64,000 nucleotides of DNA from Deltaproteobacteria bacterium (GTDB taxonomy: Bacteria > Desulfobacterota > Syntrophia > Syntrophales > UBA2192): NCBI GenBank assembly GCA_012728915.1, contig JAAYEC010000004.1:47026-111025 (forward strand). The letters run 5' to 3'. How positions within the stretch are numbered: the stretch's first letter is position 1; each line of letters starts with the position of its first letter. Below are positions 1 through 6,798 of the stretch, piece after piece. Below the pieces are notes generated by a model that made no database searches, was not told the origin of the DNA, and saw only the letters and a list, made by a program, of their open reading frames with translations. The position numbers and the translations under genes are program-made.

Positions 1-733
1 CACGCTGAAGGTCAAGTACGACGAGGAGACGGCGCAGACGGTCATCTCGGGGATGGGCGAGCTCCACCTCGAGGTCGTCGTCGACCGGCTCCAGCGGGAA
101 TACAACATCCACGTCAACACGGGAAAGCCGAGGGTGGTCTACCGCGAGACCATCCAGAAGGCCGTGGAGGCCGAGGGCCGCTTCGAGCGGGAACTGGGTG
201 AAAAGAGGCATTTCGGGCACGTCAGGCTCGCCCTCGAACCGCTGGCGAGGGGCGCCGGGGTCGAGATCCGCAACGAACTGGCTCCCGAGACCGTCCCTGC
301 GGAATTTCACCCCGTCATCGAGGAATCCATCGGAGAGGCCGTGCTGAGCGGCGTCGTGGCGGGATACCCCGTGCTCGATATCCGGGTCCGGATCACGGGC
401 GGCTCCGTCAAGGAGGGGGAGTCCTCCGCGATCGGCTACAGGATCGCCACGCAGGCCGCCTTCCGGGAAGGCTGTTCCAAGGCCGACCCCGTTCTCCTGG
501 AGCCGATCATGAGGGTCGACGTCCTGACGCCGAAGGACTTCATGGGCGAGGTCATCGGGGACCTCAATGCACGCAGGGGCGAGGTCGAATCCGTCAACCC
601 CAAGGGCCCCGTGACGGAGATACGCGCCGATGTCCCCCTCCGGGCGCTCTTCGGGTATTCGACGGATCTCCGGTCGGCGACCCAGGGCAGGGCGGTGTTC
701 AGCATGCAGTTCCTCCGCTACGACAAGGCATAA
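1..733 (+). CDS. fusA: Elongation factor G, C-terminal part (cut by window edge)
   Basis: The last 243 codons of an EF-G-type translational GTPase, open from nucleotide 2. EF-G catalyses GTP-driven ribosome translocation and ribosome recycling in the cytoplasm. The ISGMGELHLE signature of domain III lies near the left edge. Domain IV follows, and the C-terminal domain V carries the usual FGYSTDLRS..TQGRA..SM block near nt 650-710. The GTPase domain lies outside the window. No rpsL, rpsG or tuf neighbour follows, so this may be a stand-alone paralogue (EF-G2 type) rather than the str-operon copy; the fusA symbol is therefore tentative. A strong terminator follows at 787-820. Confidence 0.9.
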   Translation, partial: TLKVKYDEETAQTVISGMGELHLEVVVDRLQREYNIHVNTGKPRVVYRETIQKAVEAEGRFERELGEKRHFGHVRLALEPLARGAGVEIRNELAPETVPAEFHPVIEESIGEAVLSGVVAGYPVLDIRVRITGGSVKEGESSAIGYRIATQAAFREGCSKADPVLLEPIMRVDVLTPKDFMGEVIGDLNARRGEVESVNPKGPVTEIRADVPLRALFGYSTDLRSATQGRAVFSMQFLRYDKA

Positions 734-786
734 GCAGGGTCCAGGGGACAGGGTTCAGGGTCCAGGGAAGAAGAAACAGCATCAGC

Positions 787-820
787 AAAGCCCCGGCCGT
801 TACGGCACTGGGGCTTTTTT
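787..820 (+). terminator. Rho-independent terminator after fusA
   Basis: AAAGCCCC at 787-794 pairs with GGGGCTTT near 810-817. An inner GCCG/CGGC pair closes a TTA loop, and a T-run ends at 820. It lies 54 nt after the EF-G stop codon. Confidence 0.85.
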
Positions 821-918
821 GTCCGGTACCCGCACGCTCACGACGCTCTTTCTCTGTGTATTCCCGCACCCTGTCCCTCCGAACCCGCTTTTTATGTGCA
901 AATTCCGCACGGAATCAG

Positions 919-947
919 TTGAAAAAGGTACGTCACCCTGCTATAGA
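919..947 (+). promoter_or_regulatory. Sigma-70-type promoter for the sigma-54 activator gene
   Basis: TTGAAA at 919-924 and TATAGA at 942-947 are separated by exactly 17 nt. This predicts a start near 954 and a leader of about 120 nt before the activator gene at 1075. The palindrome at 902-915 abuts the -35 box, which suggests regulation by a repressor or by the activator itself. Confidence 0.6.
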
Positions 948-1074
948 CAGGATGGCGTGCGCATCTTGACGGGTCTGAACAGTCAAGAGCCGTCGAAATG
1001 CTTGAGGGGAACTTTTCGCCGTATCCCGCCTGTCCCCTGGACCTTGAACCCTGGACCCTGGAAAGAGTGCAACC

Positions 1075-3228
1075 ATGTCGCGGATCATAGAGCAGGGCGA
1101 AACGATCCCAACACCCGTCAGGACATCCTCCGCGTTCAGCACCGACAAGGACAAGCTGATCAAGGGGATTCACCGGATCAGCGCCTTCCTGACGGCTCCC
1201 TCCAGCGTGGAGGACATCCTGGGGAAAATCCTCGACGAGGTCGTCGACTCCATGGGGTTCGACCGGGGGATCATCCTGCTGCTCGACGAAAGGCGGGAGA
1301 ACCTCTGCACGCGGGTCGTGAAAAATTACAGCGAGGAGGAAGCCCGGCGGGCCTTCTCGGTGCACTTGAGCCTGAAGAAACACGACAGTTTCGAGACCCG
1401 CGTCGCGAAAACGGGGCACTACATCGCTCTGGAGGACTCCGAGACGGATCCCCGCACGACGGAAACGGACCGCAAGATTTCCGCTTTCTACAAGCGCGGC
1501 TCCACGTTCTACGCGCCCCTGAAGATCGAGGACGACGTCATCGGGATCATCGCGGTCTGGACGAAGGAGAAGTCCCGCTTTTCCTCAGACGAGATTGACA
1601 TCCTCCTCACCTTTGCCAACCAGGTGAGCATCGTCATCCACATCACCCGTCTCTTCGAGATCAACCGGGAGAAGATCGATCAGCTTCTCAGTCTCCAGGA
1701 GGCCGTTTCGGGCCTGAACTCCACCTACTCGATCGAGCGCATCCACGAGATCCTGATCCGCAGCGCCCTGAGAATAGGCAAGGCCGAGAAGGCCCTGATC
1801 TACTTCCTCGATATCGAGAAGAACCGCGTCTTCATCAACGACGGGGAGCGCGGGTTCATCGACGACGGGAACGAATACGGGGACCGGATCGGCAAGACCA
1901 TCATCCGCAAGGCTCTCGACGGCGATGCCATTACCGTCCGGCAGCGGGAGGACGGGGAAGGGGACGACACCGTGCCGCTCTACGACGGCTACCCCAGCGA
2001 GGTGGCGATCCCTCTCAAGGTGAAAGACCGCTTCAAGGGGGTGCTTCTGCTGGGGAAGAAGGCGGGTGCGTACTCCCGGGATCAGATCAATGTCCTGGAC
2101 ATCCTCGTCAACAACGCCGCCACGTCCTACGACAGCGCCATCATGCACTCCATGCTGTCCATCGAGGCCAAGTCGCTCAAGACGGAAGTGGAGAAGCTCA
2201 AGGAACGCGAGGACTTCCTCCTGGGCTTCCACAACATCCTCGGCAAGTCGAAGAAGATGGTCGGCATCTTCCACGTGATCGAGGAGGTGGCCAAGCACGA
2301 CACCAACATCCTGATCCAAGGGGAGAGCGGCACGGGGAAGGAACTCGTCTCGCGCGCCATACACCGGCAGAGCCAGCGGCACGAGAAGCGGTTCGTCGAC
2401 GTCAATTGCGCGGCCATCCCGGGGACACTCCTGGAAAGCGAGCTGTTCGGCTACGAGGCGGGCGCCTTCACCGACGCGAGGAAACGCAAGATCGGTCTGC
2501 TGGAATACGCCAGCGGGGGCACGCTGTTTCTCGACGAGATCGGCGACATGAGCCTGCCGCTGCAGGCAAAGTTCCTGCGGATGCTCGAAGACGGCCACAT
2601 CCGCCGCCTCGGCGGCAACGAGTCCATCCCCGTCGACGTGCGGTTCATTTTCGCCACGAACCGGGACCTGTCGAGGATGGTCTCGGAAGGATCCTTCCGG
2701 GAGGATCTCTACTACCGCATCAGTGTCGTGCCGATCATTCTGCCGCCGCTGCGCGAGCGGGGCGACGACCTCCTGCTGCTGGCCCGCAACTATGTGGACG
2801 AGTTCAATCGGAAGTTCAACAAGAAGGTCAAGGGGTTCACGAAGGAGGCGGAGGAGATCCTGCGCCGTTACTCCTGGCCCGGAAATGTCCGCGAACTCAA
2901 GAACATCATCGAGCGGGTCATGATCCTTCGCGACGTGGGCCGGTTCATCACGCCGGAGAACATCCCCGCCGAGATCAAGGCGTCGGCGGCGCAGGAGCCC
3001 GTCGTTCAGGTCGACGAGCTGCTCCCGCTCACCTCGGAGACGGACCGGATTGACTACAGGCTGGCCGTTGAAAAGCTCACGGGAAAGATCAAGGAGCGCA
3101 TCCTCACGCGGGCCCTGAAACTGAGCGGGGGAAACAGGACAAAGGCGGCACGGCTGCTGAACATTTCCCGATACGCGCTCATCCGGGAACTCAAGAAGGT
3201 GGGAAAGAGTGCCGAATCGGGCACTTAG
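1075..3228 (+). CDS. Sigma-54-dependent transcriptional activator with two GAF domains
   Basis: A 717-aa bacterial enhancer-binding protein. Residues about 40-190 and 200-350 look like two GAF sensory domains, followed by a short coiled-coil linker. The AAA+ domain spans about 390-625: Walker A GESGTGKE near residue 416, Walker B-type LFLDEIGDM, and an R-finger region with the LPPLRERGDD block. The C-terminus is a Fis-type helix-turn-helix (NRTKAARLLNIS). The sigma-54 contact loop reads GAFTDA instead of GAFTGA, a natural variant. The protein should bind an upstream palindrome and open sigma-54 promoters in response to a small ligand sensed by the GAF domains; the ligand is unknown. There is no receiver domain. 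The next feature downstream is a -24/-12 promoter and RNA, its most obvious candidate target. Confidence 0.93.
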   Translation: MSRIIEQGETIPTPVRTSSAFSTDKDKLIKGIHRISAFLTAPSSVEDILGKILDEVVDSMGFDRGIILLLDERRENLCTRVVKNYSEEEARRAFSVHLSLKKHDSFETRVAKTGHYIALEDSETDPRTTETDRKISAFYKRGSTFYAPLKIEDDVIGIIAVWTKEKSRFSSDEIDILLTFANQVSIVIHITRLFEINREKIDQLLSLQEAVSGLNSTYSIERIHEILIRSALRIGKAEKALIYFLDIEKNRVFINDGERGFIDDGNEYGDRIGKTIIRKALDGDAITVRQREDGEGDDTVPLYDGYPSEVAIPLKVKDRFKGVLLLGKKAGAYSRDQINVLDILVNNAATSYDSAIMHSMLSIEAKSLKTEVEKLKEREDFLLGFHNILGKSKKMVGIFHVIEEVAKHDTNILIQGESGTGKELVSRAIHRQSQRHEKRFVDVNCAAIPGTLLESELFGYEAGAFTDARKRKIGLLEYASGGTLFLDEIGDMSLPLQAKFLRMLEDGHIRRLGGNESIPVDVRFIFATNRDLSRMVSEGSFREDLYYRISVVPIILPPLRERGDDLLLLARNYVDEFNRKFNKKVKGFTKEAEEILRRYSWPGNVRELKNIIERVMILRDVGRFITPENIPAEIKASAAQEPVVQVDELLPLTSETDRIDYRLAVEKLTGKIKERILTRALKLSGGNRTKAARLLNISRYALIRELKKVGKSAESGT
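3208..3225. repeat. Inverted repeat at the 3' end of the activator gene
   Basis: AGTGCC and GGCACT are separated by 6 nt and overlap the last codons and stop of the activator gene. There is no T-run, so it is a weak terminator at best. It could instead be a binding site upstream of the -24/-12 promoter. Confidence 0.4.
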
Positions 3229-3259
3229 GCAAACCGTGCAGGAATTGAACAATGTGTGC

Positions 3260-3274
3260 GAATGTAGAACATTC
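3260..3274. promoter_or_regulatory. Candidate upstream activator sequence (palindrome)
   Basis: GAATGT-AGA-ACATTC is a perfect 6-bp inverted repeat with a 3-nt centre. It lies about 155-170 bp upstream of the predicted transcription start at 3429, the normal range for sites bound by sigma-54 activators. The activator gene ends only 32 bp before it. Assignment to that activator is inferred from position. Confidence 0.5.
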
Positions 3275-3402
3275 CGGGAAACCGCGAAAACCGGGACTTG
3301 CTGCGCTGCCGCCCTCCTTGCTGTGCTGATTTCGCACGGCACAGGGGTCCTCGATGGCCTCCCCTTCTTTATAATATGCCGTAATCATTGATATATTTGT
3401 TT

Positions 3403-3418
3403 TGGCACTGTTATTGCT
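3403..3418 (+). promoter_or_regulatory. Sigma-54 (-24/-12) promoter
   Basis: TGGCAC at 3403-3408 and TTGCT at 3414-3418 match the sigma-54 consensus. The GG (3404-3405) and GC (3416-3417) dinucleotides are separated by exactly 10 nt, as required. The predicted transcript start is near 3429. No recognised protein gene follows on this strand before the terminator at 3654-3693. Confidence 0.75.
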
Positions 3419-3428
3419 CAGTTACCAG

Positions 3429-3693
3429 TGCGAGACCTTCGGATGACTGACCTTTAACATAAAGAGAGATAAGGAATTTATCGAATAGGAAAGGTAGATC
3501 CTCTCTGAAGGTCTCACAAAACAGACACCCCTCAATAATGATCGTGCTTTAGGTTTGCGAATCGGCGGATGGTTTTTGGTTCCCTCCTTTCCATCCGCCG
3601 ACCCCCTGACAGAAAAGGGAGGGGGTTGGGGAACAGCCTCTCTTTTACCATAGAATTGGTGGATGAGCCGTCCGTCATCCACCAATTTTTTTT
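3429..3693 (+). ncRNA. Candidate sigma-54-dependent structured small RNA
   Basis: A transcript from the -24/-12 promoter to the hairpin terminator would be about 265 nt with no convincing open reading frame. Long pairings are visible by eye. GAGACCTTC (3432-3440) pairs with GAAGGTCTC (3507-3515), and directly inside it AGAGAG (3463-3468) pairs with CTCTCT (3501-3506). CGGCGGATGG (3563-3572) pairs perfectly with CCATCCGCCG (3591-3600). The 18-nt loop of that second hairpin contains CCUCCUUU (3583-3590), complementary to a full Shine-Dalgarno sequence. Several GGA triplets also occur, so base-pairing or CsrA-sequestering roles are both possible. Function is inferred. Position and promoter class recall sigma-54-driven regulatory RNAs such as CrcZ, but I do not recognise the sequence. 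Confidence 0.55.
3654..3693 (+). terminator. Strong rho-independent terminator of the small RNA
   Basis: A perfect 13-bp stem (3654-3666 with 3675-3687) closes an 8-nt loop and runs into eight T residues (3686-3693). Confidence 0.9.
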
Positions 3694-4003
3694 GTTCAAC
3701 GTCCGGCGCTGACAATCGGCTTTGCAGAGAACCATCCGAGATGGGATTCCGCGGCGGGGCCTCTGGAATCTTTCTTCCCATCTTAGAAGCTGTCAGCGAA
3801 GAATCAAAGAAAGGTCCATGGCCTGCCGGCCGGTCAGAAGGACCAGATGCAAGGCGCCGTCTCAGGCAGAGGGGAAGAAGGTTTGACGGTGAGAAGGTTG
3901 GGGAAGCAGGGGGCATGATGCTTGCCACCGACTCATCCAACGTTCTTACCCTCTCGCCTTCTTACATTCTCTGGCCGGGGGGATGCACCCCCGTCGCCAG
4001 CCT
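3694..4003. other. Intergenic region with low-complexity repeat
   Basis: No gene is supported here. The 3870-3975 part contains GAAGAAGG/GAGAAGGTT-like purine runs and an inverted CTTCTTAC-type counterpart. This is one copy of a repeat style that recurs in intergenic DNA across the window. Confidence 0.5.
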
Positions 4004-4903
4004 TCACAGCCGTCCTTCCGCCCTCAGCCTGTCCAACGACGCCTTGACCTGCGGCATCGCCTCCAGGGCCGCTTTTTCGCCTTCGAGGACCGCCTCGTGG
4101 CGCTTGGTGAAGTCCAGCGGCCCGATGTGGCTTACCTCGGGACGAATCACGATATCGGCCCGGCCGAGCTGGTTCTGGGCGATCCTGGAGTACATGATGA
4201 CGACGGACTGCATGATGGTCTCCAGGAGCGTCTTCGGGGGAGGGCTCTCGACGCCCATCGAGATGTCGACGGCAATGACGAGGTCGGCGCCCTTTTTTCT
4301 CGCATAATCGACGGGCACGGGACTCACAATGCCCCCGTCCACGTAGATCCGGGAGCCGATCCGGACGGGCTGGAAGATCCCGGGAACGGAGCAACTTGCC
4401 CTGACGGCCGTTCCCGTGTTACCCGAGGCAAACACGATTTCCTCGCCCGTCTGGATGTCCGTCGCCACGGCGTAGAACGGTGTCCGGAGCTTTTCGATGG
4501 GCGTGTCCTTCAGCATGCGGTTGACGAAGGCCTCGAGCTTCTCGCCCTTGATGAACCCGTTGTCCGGCACGGTCAGATCGACGATGTCCCCCTTCTCGAC
4601 GGGAAAGGAGAGGCTCTGGAGCTGGAAGGCGTTGAACCCGTAGGCGTACAGGCTGCCGACCAGGCTGCCGGCGCTGGTGCCGACAATCATGTGGATCGGC
4701 ACCCGGTTGCTCTCCAGGATCTTGAGTACGCCAATGTGCGCGAACCCCCGCGATGCGCCTGCGCCGAGGACGATGGCGACCCGGGCCGGCGGCTTGTCGG
4801 TCCGGGTCGGCGGGGGCGCCTGCTTCCAAAGGCAGCCCGCCGTCGAGGCCAGCAGGACGGCGGTGAAAACGATGCGCAGGATTCGGCTCATCATGCTCCT
4901 CAT
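4004..4903 (-). CDS. Patatin-like phospholipase, predicted lipoprotein
   Basis: A 299-aa RssA/patatin-family serine hydrolase. After a signal peptide with lipobox (STAGC), it carries the oxyanion-hole GAGASRGFAH, the nucleophile elbow GTSAGS and the catalytic-dyad DGG motif (YVDGGIVSPVP). It probably hydrolyses acyl esters of phospholipids or lysophospholipids while anchored to a membrane. The gene begins with an in-frame cluster of ATGs. An AGGAG lies just before the fourth and fifth residues, so the true start may be 4891 or 4894 rather than 4903. It is not in an evident operon. Confidence 0.88.
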   Translation of the reverse strand: MRSMMSRILRIVFTAVLLASTAGCLWKQAPPPTRTDKPPARVAIVLGAGASRGFAHIGVLKILESNRVPIHMIVGTSAGSLVGSLYAYGFNAFQLQSLSFPVEKGDIVDLTVPDNGFIKGEKLEAFVNRMLKDTPIEKLRTPFYAVATDIQTGEEIVFASGNTGTAVRASCSVPGIFQPVRIGSRIYVDGGIVSPVPVDYARKKGADLVIAVDISMGVESPPPKTLLETIMQSVVIMYSRIAQNQLGRADIVIRPEVSHIGPLDFTKRHEAVLEGEKAALEAMPQVKASLDRLRAEGRL

Positions 4904-5148
4904 TCACAAACGGCAAGTGCCTCTTCAGGCCAGTAACCGGCGGCACGCAGGAAGGCAGCCGGTAAAGGACAGGGGGTTAGAGGGTCCGAAGGTGTGACGG
5001 TTCGAGAAGCGGGGAGCATGAAATTGTCCGCTGACGGATCCAACGTTCTTGCCTTCTCACCCTCTCACCTTCCTGCCTTCGGATGCCCCCCGTCAACACC
5101 CGTTTAGGGGCGCCTCAAGCATCTTCGGAATCAAGGCAGCCGCTGCAC
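4904..5148. other. Intergenic region with CT-rich repeat
   Basis: No gene seen. Around 4965-5075 there is a purine-rich stretch followed by a CCTTCTCACCCTCTCACCTTCC-like tract, resembling tracts near 3955, 13420, 24600, 46745 and 57825. Confidence 0.5.
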
Positions 5149-5184
5149 AAAAAACCGGGCATTCCAGTCGAATGCCCGGTTTTT
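5149..5184 (-). terminator. Rho-independent terminator of the small lipoprotein gene
   Basis: CGGGCATTC (5156-5164) pairs with GAATGCCCG (5170-5178) across a 5-nt loop. The A-run at 5149-5154 is the U-tail on the minus strand. It lies 27 bp after the stop of the 5211-5438 gene. Confidence 0.85.
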
Positions 5185-5210
5185 CTGACAGCCTGATTTA
5201 CTCGGTGTAA

Positions 5211-5438
5211 CTACTTCTTGGCCGGTGCTGCCGGGGCCGGAGCCGGAGCCGCGGGTGCCGGGGCCGGAGCTGCTGCCTTTTCGGGAGCCTTCTCGGGTGC
5301 CGGAGCGGGTGCCGGAGCGGGTGCCGGAGCGGGCGCGGGCTTCTTCTCCTCTTGCTTAGCGCAGCCTACAAACGAGAAAGAAACGGCGAGCAAAAGGGCG
5401 AGGACCAGTGCGAATGCCTTCTTCATCAGTTGTTTCAC
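5211..5438 (-). CDS. Small Pro/Ala-rich lipoprotein
   Basis: A 75-aa protein with a clear lipoprotein signal: positively charged start, hydrophobic stretch and lipobox FVGC. The mature part is almost entirely Ala-Pro repeats with Lys and Glu at intervals and a Lys-Lys end. Such polymers span the periplasm as extended rods, but no enzymatic role can be read. A good Shine-Dalgarno (AGGAGG, at about 5448-5453 on the plus strand) precedes the ATG, and its own terminator follows, so it is monocistronic and probably well expressed. Confidence 0.8.
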   Translation of the reverse strand: MKQLMKKAFALVLALLLAVSFSFVGCAKQEEKKPAPAPAPAPAPAPAPEKAPEKAAAPAPAPAAPAPAPAAPAKK

Positions 5439-5544
5439 CTCCTTTTGACTTTTTACCCTTGCGGGCAGTTGTTCTCAAGGGTCGGTTTATACTTGATCGG
5501 GGTGGGCTTGTCAACAGAAATTATTGACGATTAAGTGCGGGAAA

Positions 5545-6639
5545 TCACACGCTGAACCGGAAATAGGCAATGTCCCCGTCCATCATTGCGTAATCCTTTC
5601 CCTGGAAATGCAAGAGCCCCTTTTCCCTGGCCGCCGCAACGGTCCCGGCCTCGAGGAAATCGTCATAGTGCAGGATCTCGGCGCGGATGAAGCCCTTCTC
5701 CATGTCCGTGTGAATCCTGCCCGCCGCCTGCGGCGCCCTCGTTCCCCTGCGTATGGTCCAGGCCCGCAGCTCGGGGCCCACGGTGGTGTAGAACGTGATG
5801 AGATCAAGCAGGGCGTAGCCTTCGCGGATGATCTGCTGGAGGCCCGATTCCTTCAGGCCGAGGTCCTCCAGGAAGTCCTGCCGCTCCTCCGGGTCGAGCT
5901 TGGCGATCTCCATCTCGAGATCGCCGCAGATGACCGCCACGCGCGAGCCGTCCTTCGCTGCCGTCTCGCGGACCTTCGCAATGTACGCGCCGTCCTCCTT
6001 GAGGACCTTCTCGCTCACGTTGGCGACGTAGAGCACCTTCTTGGAGGTCAGCAGGTGCGCCTCCGCCAGGATCTCCTGTTCGTCTTCCTGCACGTCGAGG
6101 TTCCGCGCGGGAATGCCCCGCTTGAGGGCGTCCTCGTAGCGGCGGTAGACCTCCAGGGCCTTGCGGGCCGCCTTGTCGCCTGCCCTGGCAACCTTGTCCG
6201 TCCTGGCGATCCTCCTGGCCAGAGTGTCCAGGTCGGCCAGGATCAGCTCCATGTTGACGATCTCGATGTCGCGGACCGGGTCGACGGGGCCGTAGATGTG
6301 GGCAATGTCCGGGTTGTCGAAGCAGCGCACGATGTGGACGATGGCGTCCACCTGGCGGATGTGCCCGAGGAACTGATTGCCGAGTCCCTCCCCCTTGCTG
6401 GCCCCCCTCACGAGTCCCGCGATGTCGATGAACTCGATCGTCGTAGGGGTCACCTTCGGGGGCTTGACGACGGAGGCGATCCGCTCGAGCCGCTCGTCGG
6501 GGACGCGGACGATTCCCGCGTTGGGATCGATCGTGCAGAACGGGTAGTTGGCCACCTCGGCCCCGGCGCAGGTCAGCGCGTTGAAGAGGGTCGATTTTCC
6601 GACGTTGGGGAGGCCGATGATGCCGCAGTTGAAGCCCAT
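5545..6639 (-). CDS. ychF: Redox-regulated ATPase YchF (Obg-related)
   Basis: A 364-aa YchF/OLA1-type P-loop protein. Walker A GLPNVGKST follows the MGFNCGI start. DIAGLVRGASKGEG is the G3 region. The G4 motif reads NVSE rather than NKxD, as in YchF proteins that prefer ATP. The C-terminal part is a TGS domain. It associates with ribosomes and is linked to stress responses. The start at 6639 matches the family's usual length, and upstream in-frame sequence is unrelated. It is the last gene of the minus-strand block headed by the DUF1844 gene, after the hppA terminator. Confidence 0.95.
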   Translation of the reverse strand: MGFNCGIIGLPNVGKSTLFNALTCAGAEVANYPFCTIDPNAGIVRVPDERLERIASVVKPPKVTPTTIEFIDIAGLVRGASKGEGLGNQFLGHIRQVDAIVHIVRCFDNPDIAHIYGPVDPVRDIEIVNMELILADLDTLARRIARTDKVARAGDKAARKALEVYRRYEDALKRGIPARNLDVQEDEQEILAEAHLLTSKKVLYVANVSEKVLKEDGAYIAKVRETAAKDGSRVAVICGDLEMEIAKLDPEERQDFLEDLGLKESGLQQIIREGYALLDLITFYTTVGPELRAWTIRRGTRAPQAAGRIHTDMEKGFIRAEILHYDDFLEAGTVAAAREKGLLHFQGKDYAMMDGDIAYFRFSV

Positions 6640-6749
6640 GCAAGACGCCCTGAAGGGTTGCTGTGATCGCCGTTGCCGGACGGCCGGGGCACCCTGAACG
6701 TATTGAGTTTGCCCCGGAGTGTCAAGGGAATTGTTCCCGGCGAACGACG

Positions 6750-6778
6750 AAAAAGGGGCCGGCATTTCTGCCGGCCCC
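6750..6778 (-). terminator. Rho-independent terminator of hppA
   Basis: GGGGCCGGCA (6755-6764) and TGCCGGCCCC (6769-6778) form a 10-bp stem with a 4-nt loop. The A-run at 6750-6754 gives the U-tail on the minus strand, 21 bp after the hppA stop. Confidence 0.88.
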
Positions 6779-6798
6779 CGGTCAGGCGAATCGTTCCC

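Larger units (their letters stand above)
734..1074. other. Intergenic region with inverted low-complexity repeats and a promoter
   Basis: This 341-bp gap holds the fusA terminator and a sigma-70-like promoter (annotated separately). It also has two related CCAGGGTCCAGG-type stretches at about 737-767 and, in inverted orientation, about 1029-1061. A 14-bp palindrome, ATTCCG-CA-CGGAAT, lies at 902-915, directly upstream of the promoter -35 box, and could be an operator. I see no coding sequence here. Confidence 0.6.

Noticed and set aside
3422..3940. 172-aa minus-strand reading frame
   Set aside because: It runs through a strong hairpin terminator and the sigma-54 promoter-driven RNA region, and shows no recognisable protein pattern.
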